From an uncultured Collinsella sp. (GTDB lineage Bacteria > Actinomycetota > Coriobacteriia > Coriobacteriales > Coriobacteriaceae), in assembly GCA_902479095.1 (NCBI GenBank), contig CABSNL010000010.1:1-46914 (forward strand): 46,914 nucleotides of DNA, read 5' to 3'. A program made the translations under genes and the position numbers. The notes under the pieces are model-generated. The model was given only the letters and a program-made list of their open reading frames with translations. It was not told the origin of the DNA and made no database searches. How positions within the stretch are numbered: position 1 is the stretch's first letter; each line of letters begins with the position of its first letter. Shown here piece by piece: positions 1-10,842 of the stretch.

Positions 1-11
1 GGCTAAAATGG

Positions 12-41
12 GTCGGCCGGGATTGGTCAATCTCGGCCGAC
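12..41. terminator. Strong hairpin at the left end, probable terminator of an upstream gene
   Basis: GTCGGCCGGGATT and AATCTCGGCCGAC form a 13-bp stem, including one G-T pair, around GGTC. An AT-rich TATATTT tract follows, so it may end a + strand gene lying outside the window. The heptamer GGCTAAA occurs just before it (1-7) and just after it (49-55). There is no coding evidence in 1-222 apart from the carA leader. Confidence 0.5.
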
Positions 42-185
42 TATATTTGGCTAAATTATTCCGGCGCTAACAGATTAAAAAACATTATGCATAGAAAGTC
101 ATAATTATCATTTCGTAAACATTTCGATGAAATTAACGCCATGAGGCATGCTTGCGGTTACAATACCGCGAGGCCTAACTACACA

Positions 186-218
186 CCTTTAAGCCGGTCC
201 TGTGAGACCGGGAAGGAG
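186..218 (+). promoter_or_regulatory. PyrR-type RNA binding hairpin over the carA ribosome binding site
   Basis: CCGGTC (194-199) and GACCGG (206-211) form a perfect stem around the loop CTGTGA, close to the PyrR recognition loop CnGnGAG. CCTT (186-189) can pair with AAGG (213-216), which is part of the carA Shine-Dalgarno AAGGAG (213-218). PyrR binding with UMP would hold the ribosome site closed, giving translational repression by pyrimidines as described for mycobacterial pyr leaders. A possible -10 TACAAT lies at 159-164 with no good -35. pyrR is not in the window. Confidence 0.72.
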
Positions 219-222
219 AACT

Positions 223-1662
223 ATGGCGAACAACCATACCGCGGGCGCTGCCGCCCGCACCTTCGCGCCCAGCGAGCTTTGCCAGCGTATGCTGGCCAAA
301 ACCAGCAAGGGCACCTGCGGTCCCTGCATCCTGTATCTTGAGGATGGGACCATTTTTTATGGACGTGCATGCGGCGCCGAGGGCACCGCGACCGGCGAAG
401 TTTGCTTCAACACCTCGCTCGAGGGCTACTTTGAGGTCATGACCGACCCGAGTTATGCCGGCCAAATCGTAACCATGACCTATCCGCAGATCGGCAACTA
501 CGGTATCGACGAGACCGACGTCCAGTCGGCCTTCCCCGGCGACGCCGTGCGCCCTGCGAGCGCTCCGGCCATGCGCGGCATGATCGTTCGCGACATGTGC
601 GCCACGCCTTCTAACTGGCGCTCGGCCGTCAGCGTGCCGGAGTACCTGCGCGCTCACGGCATCGTCGCTATCGAGGGTGTCGACACTCGCGCCCTGGTGC
701 GCCACCTGCGCGACAATGGTTCCAAGATGGGCATTATCTCGACCGAGATCTTCGACGTCGACGAGCTTGCCGAGCGTCTGGCCGTTGCGCCCACGCTGGT
801 AGGCGAGAACCTGGTCAAGACCGTAAGTTGCCCCGTACCTCACGAGTTTGTGGCCGCCGACCTGCCTGCCACGCATGACTTTGCGCTTACGGCTGCCGCT
901 CCTGCCCGTCACAACGTGGTCGCCTACGACTGCGGTGTGAAGCGCGGCATTCTGGAGGGTCTGGTCCGCGCCGGCTGCGACCTTACCGTCGTGCCGTGGG
1001 ATACGCCCGCGAGCGAGGTGCTCGACATGAATCCCGACGGTGTCTTTTTGTCCAATGGTCCCGGCGACCCTGACGCCGTGGTGGAGACCTACGAGCAGGT
1101 GCAGCAGCTGATCGGCAAGGTGCCGGTCTTTGGTATTTGTCTTGGTCACCAGATGATCAGCCTGGCCTGCGGCGCTCAGATGGAAAAGCTTAAGTTCGGT
1201 CACCGCGGTGGCAACCAGCCGGTCATGAACCTGGTAAGCCGTCGCGTGGAGATTACCGCGCAAAACCATGGCTTTGGTCTGCTGTTCCCCAGCTTGGGCA
1301 AGCTTGTCCCCGAGCTTTCCGGCGGCGAGACCGAGCATGCGGCCGATGGGGATCTGCGCGTCTGGGTGCGCCGCGGCATCGCGCCAGTCGTGATGAACGA
1401 GCGCTTCGGCCGCATTCGCCTGACGCATGTGAACCTCAACGACGGCACCGCCGAGGGCATCCAGCTGCTCGACGCGCCGTGCTTCTCGGTGCAGTACCAC
1501 CCCGAGGCCTCGCCCGGACCCACCGATGCCCACTATCTCTTTACCGCCTTTACGCGACTCATGGACGGCGAGGAGAACTACCTGGACATCGACACCGCGA
1601 AGGACCGCCTGCAGGGCTGGAACTTTGCTGAGTCCGAGACCGCTGAGACCGAGGAGAACTAA
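223..1662 (+). CDS. carA: Carbamoyl-phosphate synthase small (glutaminase) subunit
   Basis: This subunit releases ammonia from glutamine for CarB, feeding pyrimidine and arginine synthesis. It starts at ATG 223, behind AAGGAG at 213-218, and encodes 479 aa. The N-terminal CPSase domain is about residues 36-200. The class I glutamine amidotransferase domain has nucleophile Cys306 in GICLGHQ and His426/Glu428 in YHPEASPGP. Family members are usually 360-390 aa. The extra length is about 30 residues at the N-terminus, roughly 45 residues between QNHGF (348-352) and THVNLND (401-407), and an acidic tail. The carB start lies 1 nt after the stop, so the two are translationally linked. Regulation is probably through the PyrR-type leader. 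Confidence 0.96.
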   Translation: MANNHTAGAAARTFAPSELCQRMLAKTSKGTCGPCILYLEDGTIFYGRACGAEGTATGEVCFNTSLEGYFEVMTDPSYAGQIVTMTYPQIGNYGIDETDVQSAFPGDAVRPASAPAMRGMIVRDMCATPSNWRSAVSVPEYLRAHGIVAIEGVDTRALVRHLRDNGSKMGIISTEIFDVDELAERLAVAPTLVGENLVKTVSCPVPHEFVAADLPATHDFALTAAAPARHNVVAYDCGVKRGILEGLVRAGCDLTVVPWDTPASEVLDMNPDGVFLSNGPGDPDAVVETYEQVQQLIGKVPVFGICLGHQMISLACGAQMEKLKFGHRGGNQPVMNLVSRRVEITAQNHGFGLLFPSLGKLVPELSGGETEHAADGDLRVWVRRGIAPVVMNERFGRIRLTHVNLNDGTAEGIQLLDAPCFSVQYHPEASPGPTDAHYLFTAFTRLMDGEENYLDIDTAKDRLQGWNFAESETAETEEN

Positions 1663-1663
1663 C

Positions 1664-4978
<3,315 letters not shown>

Positions 4979-4989
4979 TTGACCTGGCC

Positions 4990-5074
4990 GGCCGGGGCGG
5001 CAGCCGGACACTTTCTCTCGGAAACTGGGCTTCGCGAAGTTTTCCGAGAGAAAGGTCCGCCTCCCGCCCCGGCC
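4990..5074. repeat. 85-bp imperfect inverted repeat downstream of carB
   Basis: Outer arms GGCCGGGGCGG and CCGCCCCGGCC (with a bulge) enclose inner arms CTTTCTCTCGGAAACT (5011-5026) and AAGTTTTCCGAGAGAAAG (5037-5054). A GC-rich loop containing TTCGCGAA sits between them. There is no T-run, so a simple terminator is less likely than a structured 3' UTR or a palindromic repeat unit. It is the first of three long palindromes in the 437-bp carB-purE gap, which holds no convincing gene. Confidence 0.7.
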
Positions 5075-5147
5075 TGCGGTGACTTGGTTGCACCGTGTGC
5101 TGCGGAAGGGGCTTTGCGTGATGACTAGGGCTGAATAAAAAGTGAGT

Positions 5148-5183
5148 GTGGGATCCGCCGTTCGTTCGAACGGCGGATCCCAC
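5148..5183. repeat. Perfect 17-bp-arm palindrome
   Basis: GTGGGATCCGCCGTTCG and its exact complement are separated by only TT. Weaker outer arms GGCTGAATA (5129-5137) and TATTTCAGCC (5188-5197) extend the structure. It could act as a bidirectional transcription stop for carB; the downstream tract TTAATATTT is moderately T-rich. Confidence 0.75.
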
Positions 5184-5224
5184 GTTAATATTTCAGCCAA
5201 CGTACGTCATAGCAATTCCCGGTA

Positions 5225-5329
5225 GGTCCTCGGGTGCCCCGCGGCGGGCCGGGTTTATTGTCTGAGCGACTTTGCGAAGCAAGGGGAGCGAAGATAAAAA
5301 CCCGGCCCGCCGCGGGGCACCCGAGGACC
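5225..5329. repeat. Long inverted repeat with perfect 32-bp arms
   Basis: Positions 5225-5256 and 5298-5329 are exact reverse complements (32 bp), with a 41-nt loop containing two GCGAAG words. The arms begin GGTCCTCGGGTGCCCC. It lies just upstream of a weak purE promoter (-10 TATACT at 5347-5352, no clear -35). Such perfect arms imply recent origin, gene conversion or selection for structure. Confidence 0.85.
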
Positions 5330-5415
5330 GCAGGGACGGGAGCAGCTATACTACTCTCAGTAGTTAAGGGTCGCGGATCCGCCGCGTCGCCGCTCTCAAC
5401 AGGAGGTCTTTGTTT

Positions 5416-5880
5416 ATGGCAGATCAAAAGCCGGTTGTCGGGATCATCATGGGCTCCAAGTCCGATCTGGGCGTTATGGAAGGTTGCACCGCCGAGCTCG
5501 AGGCGCTCGGTGTGCCCTATGAGCTCGTCATTGCGAGCGCACATCGCACGCCGGCGAAGGTCCATGAGTGGGCCTCGACTGCTGCCGACCGTGGCATCAA
5601 GGTGATTATCGCCGCTGCCGGCAAGGCTGCTCACCTGGGCGGTGTCGTGGCTGCGTTTACGCCGCTGCCGGTCATCGGCGTGCCTATGAAGACGAGCGAT
5701 CTGGGTGGTATGGACTCGCTGCTGTCGATGGTGCAGATGCCTTCGGGCGTGCCCGTTGCCTGTGTGGCCATCAACGGTGCCAAGAACGCTGCCATTTACG
5801 CCACGCAGATCCTGGGCGCCTGCGACCCCGAGTACCGCAAGGTTATCGAGAAGATGAAGCAGGAGATGGCTGACGCCTAA
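5416..5880 (+). CDS. purE: N5-carboxyaminoimidazole ribonucleotide mutase
   Basis: This enzyme converts N5-CAIR to CAIR in purine synthesis. The product is 154 aa, a typical class I PurE length. The family motifs GSKSD (near residue 13), ASAHRTP (near 40) and AGKAAHLGG (near 68) are present. Start ATG 5416 follows AGGAGGT (5401-5407) at a normal distance. purK is not adjacent. The downstream sortase begins 36 bp after the stop and may be read through. Confidence 0.95.
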   Translation: MADQKPVVGIIMGSKSDLGVMEGCTAELEALGVPYELVIASAHRTPAKVHEWASTAADRGIKVIIAAAGKAAHLGGVVAAFTPLPVIGVPMKTSDLGGMDSLLSMVQMPSGVPVACVAINGAKNAAIYATQILGACDPEYRKVIEKMKQEMADA

Positions 5881-5916
5881 GCGCTCTGCCAGTCCATTTG
5901 CAGCATAAGGAGAGCC

Positions 5917-6915
5917 ATGTCCGACTATCAGGGAAAGCGTTTTTCGGCTTCTCGGATTTCCGATCCAGCCAAGTCGGGAGCAGCCCGCGCGCCGCAGCAG
6001 GGTCGGACATCCTCTCCTCAACAGCCGCGCGCGCCGCGCCCCGTGACGCCGGCGAAGCATCGCCGTCAGGATACGCCTGCTGCATATCGCCCTTCGTCAT
6101 ACAGTACGGCCAAGAAGTCACCTCGCTCTTCGGCGCATACCGCGCCATCGAGCTATACCGAGCCGCCGCGCAAAAAGCGCCGCTCCGTCATTCCCATTCT
6201 GCTCATCATCATCGGCATTGGCCTGATCGTTGCTGCGGCCGCCATCTTTATCAACGCGCAGATTGGCTACAAGCAGGCGAGCGAGTCGTATCAAAAAATC
6301 GAAAAGCAATATGTGAGCGACAAGGACGCCAGTGGCGTGCCAATTGTCGACTTCAATGCGCTGGCCCAGACAAATCCCGAGGTTGTGGGTTGGATTTACG
6401 CGCCCGGCACCAACATCAACTACCCCGTGGTGCAGACCAACAACAACTCCAAGTACCTCAACACGCTGTTCGACGGCACCGCCAATGCCTCGGGAGCCAT
6501 CTTCCTGGATAGCGACGACACCGCGCCGGGCATGGTGGATCAGCAGACCACGATTTACGGTCATCACATGAACGACGGTTCGATGTTCAACGTGATTTCG
6601 GACACGACCGATCAGGCGACGTTCGACAGCATGGAATACGTGTACTACATCACGCGCGATGCGACGTATAAGTTGCGCCCGCTGGCGACCAAGGTGGTCG
6701 AGGACACATATGCCAAGGCGCGCACGCCCAACTTTGAGGGCGATGACGGACTGAAGAATTACTTGTCCGAGATGCTCGACGGTGCCTCGGCCGTGGCGAG
6801 CGATGCCACCGATCGTGCCGCTTCGGCAACCAAGGTCGTAACGCTTGTGACTTGTCGTTCGCTGTCATTTAGCAATACGCGCGCAGTCATGGTGCTCACG
6901 CCGGTCGAGGAATAA
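5917..6915 (+). CDS. Class B sortase
   Basis: A cell-surface transpeptidase that would join sorting-signal proteins to peptidoglycan or assemble pili. It has 332 aa: a long basic, Pro/Ser-rich cytoplasmic N-terminus (1-90), one membrane segment (about 91-113, VIPILLIIIGIGLIVAAAAI) and a sortase B-type domain. Catalytic candidates are His216 in YGHHM, Cys313 in TLVTC and Arg322 in NTRAVMV. The PEVVGWIYAPGTNINYPV stretch is typical of class B. No LPXTG-type substrate or pilin gene is nearby, so it is probably a housekeeping enzyme. The basic N-terminal extension of about 85 residues is unusual. Start ATG 5917 follows AAGGAGAGCC. Confidence 0.9.
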   Translation: MSDYQGKRFSASRISDPAKSGAARAPQQGRTSSPQQPRAPRPVTPAKHRRQDTPAAYRPSSYSTAKKSPRSSAHTAPSSYTEPPRKKRRSVIPILLIIIGIGLIVAAAAIFINAQIGYKQASESYQKIEKQYVSDKDASGVPIVDFNALAQTNPEVVGWIYAPGTNINYPVVQTNNNSKYLNTLFDGTANASGAIFLDSDDTAPGMVDQQTTIYGHHMNDGSMFNVISDTTDQATFDSMEYVYYITRDATYKLRPLATKVVEDTYAKARTPNFEGDDGLKNYLSEMLDGASAVASDATDRAASATKVVTLVTCRSLSFSNTRAVMVLTPVEE

Positions 6916-6920
6916 GTGGT

Positions 6921-6966
6921 TCGAGAGTAGCTAAAAGAGCCCCGTCCCAAATGAGCTACTCGACGA
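6921..6966. repeat. Short inverted repeat with GTCCC loop
   Basis: GAGTAGCT (6925-6932) and AGCTACTC (6954-6961) enclose a loop containing CCCCGTCCCAAATG. The GTCCC core resembles those in the other palindromic repeats of this window. It sits directly between the sortase stop and the next gene's Shine-Dalgarno. Confidence 0.45.
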
Positions 6967-6984
6967 CAGTAAAAAGGAGAAATG

Positions 6985-7401
6985 ATGCTTGAGAACGGCA
7001 AATCGATGCCTTCGGTTGATGCTTGGCTGCGCGAGGCCAAGGCCGATTCGTCGGCACCTGCGTGCGGTATGTATCTGACACATAACGGTGTGGTGCGCGC
7101 GACGCCCAAGGCCGAGGCGCGCGGTGTCGAGACCGATGGCGTGGCGCCGGGCCACAAGGTGGGCGGCATGGTGTTCGGATACGACGCCAGCAAGGTGCAG
7201 GCTGCTATCGAGGCCACGAGCGCGATGCCAGGTATCGGCTATGTGCGCGTGTGGTTGGCAAGCGGCGAGCTTGCCGTAGGTGACGACATCATGCTCGTGC
7301 TCATCGGCGGGGACATTCGCCCGCACGTGGTCGATGCGCTGCAGGCGCTCGTCGGCACCATCAAGAATGAATGCGTGAGTGAGGTCGAGCGCGAGGCGTA
7401 G
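6985..7401 (+). CDS. MoaE-like (molybdopterin synthase large subunit superfamily) protein
   Basis: 138 aa. The middle and C-terminal half, GYVRVWLASGELAVGDDIML followed by IRPHVVDALQALVGTIK, matches the MoaE pattern of a short strand, a G-x-L-x-x-GD turn and a helix ending in K. The N-terminal THNGVVRATPK resembles the MoaE GxVRxxT region. The catalytic Lys pair and the MA helix of true MoaE are not clear, and no other moa gene lies nearby, so the function may have diverged. ATG 6985 is preferred over ATG 6982 because AAGGAG (6974-6979) is only 2 nt from the latter. Confidence 0.6.
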   Translation: MLENGKSMPSVDAWLREAKADSSAPACGMYLTHNGVVRATPKAEARGVETDGVAPGHKVGGMVFGYDASKVQAAIEATSAMPGIGYVRVWLASGELAVGDDIMLVLIGGDIRPHVVDALQALVGTIKNECVSEVEREA

Positions 7402-7430
7402 AGGCTTGCGTCGATAGAAGGCGGCTTATA

Positions 7431-7469
7431 AAAATGCCCGCCGGTACGTGTGATACCGACGGGCATTTT
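7431..7469. terminator. Bidirectional terminator
   Basis: AAAATGCCCGCCGGTA (7431-7446) and TACCGACGGGCATTTT (7454-7469) form a stem with one mismatch. It is flanked by A and T tracts between convergent genes ending at 7401 (+) and 7491 (-). Confidence 0.85.
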
Positions 7470-7490
7470 GCGTTTTGGGCGCGGTTGGCG

Positions 7491-8720
7491 CTACACGCGC
7501 GTCGCATCCTTGGGGCTCATGGTCATGCTCTGGAAGCGATTCTCCATAAAGTCATTATCGAAGTACTTGCCGTAGAACTGCGCAACGGGAATATCCGGTT
7601 CCGTGCCGTTGACGCGCTGATACCAATAATCGAGCGACTGCAGCGTCATAACGCCATCGACCAGCATAATGATGGTGAAGATGACGGTAGCCGAGTAGCG
7701 GCTCTTCCACGGAATCATGTTGATGAGCTTGAGCAGCCTCGGCAGCAGCAGCTTGATCCAGATGAGGCCGCCCAGGCCCCACAGGCAGGCAAAGCCCGTG
7801 CAGGTACGTCCGCCCGTAAGGACGGCGAGCGGATCGGGCATGCCAAAGAGCTTCATATGCGAGTAGCTCCACGAGACCACGCCAAACGAGGTCTGCATAA
7901 ACCAGCCCACGAACACCTCAAAGCTCGCGCCGAGCACAGCGCTTACCAGGAAAATGATGATGGGGTTCTTTTTGTAGAAGCGGTTGAGCACCATGGTCAT
8001 GAGCACGGCGCCAAATCCGTAGATGGGGCTGAAGGGGCCAAACAGCATGCCGGCGCGGTTCTGGTAGACGCCCGGGTCGTTGACCGTCATGTGCCAGATG
8101 TCCTCGGCGATCAGGCCGAGTATGCAGCAGACAAAGAATACCCAGAACAGGTTGAAGTAGTTGAGCTTGATGTAGCCTTCGCCGGTTTCATCGCGCCCGA
8201 GCATGCCCTCGGCGGCGGCGTCGCGATCGAGCATTTCCTGCAGGCGGCGTTGCAGCTCGCGCTCCTGGCGCAGCGTGGGGTCGACGGTGGTCGAAAGCGC
8301 GGCGAGGATGCCGAGCTGGATGGCGGGGCGCAGCAAGAAAGGCCCGATGCCCTGGAGCATCACGTCAACCAAAAGCTCGACGACGGTCAATGCGATAAGG
8401 ATATAGGACAGACGGGCGGCATTGCGGCGCTGGTTCTTGATGAGGTCAAGGCCAAAGATGATCAAGATGACGGCACTGGCAGCCGAGAGCATGATGCCGG
8501 CGACAATCAGTCCGACCGCGACGAGCGTGTTGTCGCCGAGCTTGGCGGCGGCGTTGCCGTTGATGAGCGCGGTGATGACCTGCCACATAAAGGCGCCGAC
8601 CGACGGGAGCGTGCCCACGCCGGACAGGATGCACAGGACGGCGTATACCTTAATGATGAGGGGGATCTTCTTGACCTCCGTGGCGCTGGGGACGCTGGGG
8701 TCGAGTTCGTTTCGATCCAT
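7491..8720 (-). CDS. CmpB-family multi-pass membrane protein (putative ABC-type permease)
   Basis: 409 aa with about nine or more hydrophobic segments. The N-terminal half (residues 20-165) has several helices, followed by a charged stretch (RQERELQRRLQEMLDRDAAAEG). The C-terminal half has the PF06541-like pattern: NLFWVFFVCCILGLIAEDIW, then FGPFSPIYGFGAVLMTMVLNR, then FEVFVGWFMQTSFGVVSWSY. It is annotated by family as a putative ABC transporter permease, but no ATPase gene is adjacent and the substrate is unknown. Start ATG 8720 has Shine-Dalgarno GAAAGG upstream. It is transcribed divergently from purF, with 294 bp between the two starts. Confidence 0.75.
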   Translation of the reverse strand: MDRNELDPSVPSATEVKKIPLIIKVYAVLCILSGVGTLPSVGAFMWQVITALINGNAAAKLGDNTLVAVGLIVAGIMLSAASAVILIIFGLDLIKNQRRNAARLSYILIALTVVELLVDVMLQGIGPFLLRPAIQLGILAALSTTVDPTLRQERELQRRLQEMLDRDAAAEGMLGRDETGEGYIKLNYFNLFWVFFVCCILGLIAEDIWHMTVNDPGVYQNRAGMLFGPFSPIYGFGAVLMTMVLNRFYKKNPIIIFLVSAVLGASFEVFVGWFMQTSFGVVSWSYSHMKLFGMPDPLAVLTGGRTCTGFACLWGLGGLIWIKLLLPRLLKLINMIPWKSRYSATVIFTIIMLVDGVMTLQSLDYWYQRVNGTEPDIPVAQFYGKYFDNDFMENRFQSMTMSPKDATRV

Positions 8721-8965
8721 ACATAACCTTTCTCGTTTTGCTGTAGGTACAAGGATACGCCGCCGACCTGCCAAAAGACAGGACGAACGCCCCAATTGCA
8801 ACAATGCAAGCCCCAACGGCGGGCGAGACGCGTCGCAACGGAAGTATGCGGGATCGTCGGCCCCGAGGCAGTTGCCCAATAAAATGTTTGGCTGCAAAAC
8901 GGATTATAAGCTCGGTGGGCTTTTAAAAAGCGCTGTTCATGCGCGGGAGTGCTTGTCTTGCCGTG

Positions 8966-8971
8966 CGTATA
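8966..8971 (+). promoter_or_regulatory. Probable purF -10 element
   Basis: A perfect TATAAT lies 44 bp before the purF ATG. No TTGACA-like hexamer occurs at 16-18 bp upstream, so activity may depend on a regulator. Nothing else was recognised in the 8721-9014 gap. Confidence 0.5.
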
Positions 8972-9014
8972 ATAGGGCAGGTAACGCCAAATAACGAGGC
9001 TCTGAGGGGATGCC

Positions 9015-10685
9015 ATGTCTCAAGAAACCATCCGCGCGGCCGAGCGTGCCGCGGGACAGGTGAAGACCATGTCGACGTATGATCCGGACTCCGACCAGCT
9101 GCATGAGGAATGCGGCATTTTTGGTGTGTGGGCACCCGATCGCGATGTGGCTCGACTGACGTACTTTGGTCTGCGCGCGCTGCAGCATCGCGGCCAGGAA
9201 TCGGCGGGAATCGCCGTGGGTGATGGCGGCACGGTTATGGTTCGCAAAGACCTGGGGCTGCTCGATCGCGTGTTCTCCAACGCCGACCTGTCGACACTCT
9301 CCGGCCAGCTGGCCGTGGGCCACGTGCGCTATGGCACTGCCGGTGCCAAGAGCTGGGAAGCCTCGCAGCCGCATCTTTCTACCATCAACAGCGTCATTAT
9401 CGCGCTCGCGCACAACGGTACCCTCGTCAACACCGACGAGCTGCGCCGCCAGCTGATCGAGCTGGGCGTGCCGTTCCTTTCCAATTCGGATTCCGAGGTC
9501 GCGACTAAGCTTATCGGCTACTTTACTCAGCGTACAGGCCATCTGCGCGAGGGCATTCGCAAGACCATGGAGCTCGTGCGCGGCGGCTACGCCATGACGC
9601 TCATCAACGAGCAGGCACTCTACGCATTCCGCGATCCGCACGGCATTCGCCCGCTCGTGTTGGGCAAGCTGGTGGACGAGGGCCTGGACCAGGCCGATGC
9701 CGCATCCGTTTCGCAGCTGCCGTCGCAGGACGGCGCCGCGACGGTCGACTCCGCCGTCCGTGTCACGCGCGCCGGCGGCTGGGTCGTTGCTTCCGAGACC
9801 TGCGCACTCGACATCGTGGGTGCCGAGTACGTCCGTGACGTTCGTCCCGGCGAGATTTTGCGCATCAGCGCCGAGGGTCTGGTATCCGAGCAGGGCGTGC
9901 CTGCAGCCGAAGAGCCCGCAAACTGCATCTTTGAGCAGGTCTACTTTGCCCGCCCCGACTCCATCATGAACGGCAAGAGCGTCTATGCCTGCCGTTACGA
10001 CATGGGTCGTCAGCTGGCACACGAGGAGCCCGTCGAGGCCGATCTGGTCATCGGCGTGCCCGACTCCGGCCTGCCGCCCGCGGAGGGGTATTCGCACGAG
10101 AGCGGTATTCCCTTTGGCGAGGGCCTTATCAAGAACCGCTACGTGGGCCGTACGTTTATCGAGCCCACGCAGGAGCTGCGCGCCATGGGCGTGCGTATGA
10201 AACTCAACCCGCTGCGTGACAACATCGAGGGCAAGCGCCTGGTCGTCATCGACGACTCCATCGTGCGCGGCACCACCATGGTGCAGCTCGTCAAGATGCT
10301 ACGCAACGCTGGCGCCAAGGAGATTCATATCCGCATCAACTCGCCCGAGGTCATCTGGCCGTGCTTCTACGGCATCGATACCGACGTGCAGTCGCAGCTT
10401 ATCAGCGCCAACAAGACGGTCGACGAGATTTGCGAGTATATCGGCGCCGATTCGCTGGCCTTCCTTTCGGTCGAGGGCCTGCTTAAGGTCATGCCCAAGG
10501 GCGGTTACTGCGATGCGTGCTTTACCGGCCGCTACCCCGTGGCGATTCCCGAGAGTTTTGGCCGCGACAAGTTCATGGAGGGCTTTAAGCCCCGCAACCT
10601 GGACAAGCCGCTGCACTTTGACGACGACGCCGTGGTCGAGAAATACGACGACCGCAGCTGGGAAGAGGAACACGGCGAGGCCTAA
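9015..10685 (+). CDS. purF: Amidophosphoribosyltransferase
   Basis: It catalyses the first committed purine step, PRPP plus glutamine to phosphoribosylamine. The product is 556 aa. The Ntn-hydrolase domain has the nucleophile Cys33 in ECGIFG, so a propeptide of about 32 residues would be removed. The PRPP-binding motif VVIDDSIVRGTTM lies near residues 410-422, followed by GYCDACFTGRYP, typical of the Fe-S-containing Bacillus-type enzyme. Start ATG 9015 follows GAGGGGA; an internal ATG 9069 would give a shorter propeptide. The stop codon lies inside a palindromic repeat (10683-10725). purM and purN follow in the same direction. Confidence 0.96.
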   Translation: MSQETIRAAERAAGQVKTMSTYDPDSDQLHEECGIFGVWAPDRDVARLTYFGLRALQHRGQESAGIAVGDGGTVMVRKDLGLLDRVFSNADLSTLSGQLAVGHVRYGTAGAKSWEASQPHLSTINSVIIALAHNGTLVNTDELRRQLIELGVPFLSNSDSEVATKLIGYFTQRTGHLREGIRKTMELVRGGYAMTLINEQALYAFRDPHGIRPLVLGKLVDEGLDQADAASVSQLPSQDGAATVDSAVRVTRAGGWVVASETCALDIVGAEYVRDVRPGEILRISAEGLVSEQGVPAAEEPANCIFEQVYFARPDSIMNGKSVYACRYDMGRQLAHEEPVEADLVIGVPDSGLPPAEGYSHESGIPFGEGLIKNRYVGRTFIEPTQELRAMGVRMKLNPLRDNIEGKRLVVIDDSIVRGTTMVQLVKMLRNAGAKEIHIRINSPEVIWPCFYGIDTDVQSQLISANKTVDEICEYIGADSLAFLSVEGLLKVMPKGGYCDACFTGRYPVAIPESFGRDKFMEGFKPRNLDKPLHFDDDAVVEKYDDRSWEEEHGEA

Positions 10686-10725
10686 AACCTGCCAAAAAGG
10701 GACAGGTTTATTTTGGTAGGTTTTA
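10683..10725. repeat. TAAAACC-bounded palindromic repeat, copy 1 (overlaps purF stop)
   Basis: AAAACCTGCCAAAA and TTTTGGTAGGTTTT flank the loop AGGGACAGGTTTA. The first TAA is the purF stop codon. The same unit occurs at 28838-28875 (internal arms) and at 29000-29039 in the opposite orientation, where it supplies the pth stop. Confidence 0.85.
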
Positions 10726-10842
10726 CCTGCTGTTTTGTTGATATGACGGCGCGCGTTGTTATGGCGCGCGCCGAAATGAACGCAGCTATGAGCACCGTTT
10801 GGCGCCCGCGCGGCGCCACGGTAGTGGGAGAGGAAGGCTCAG

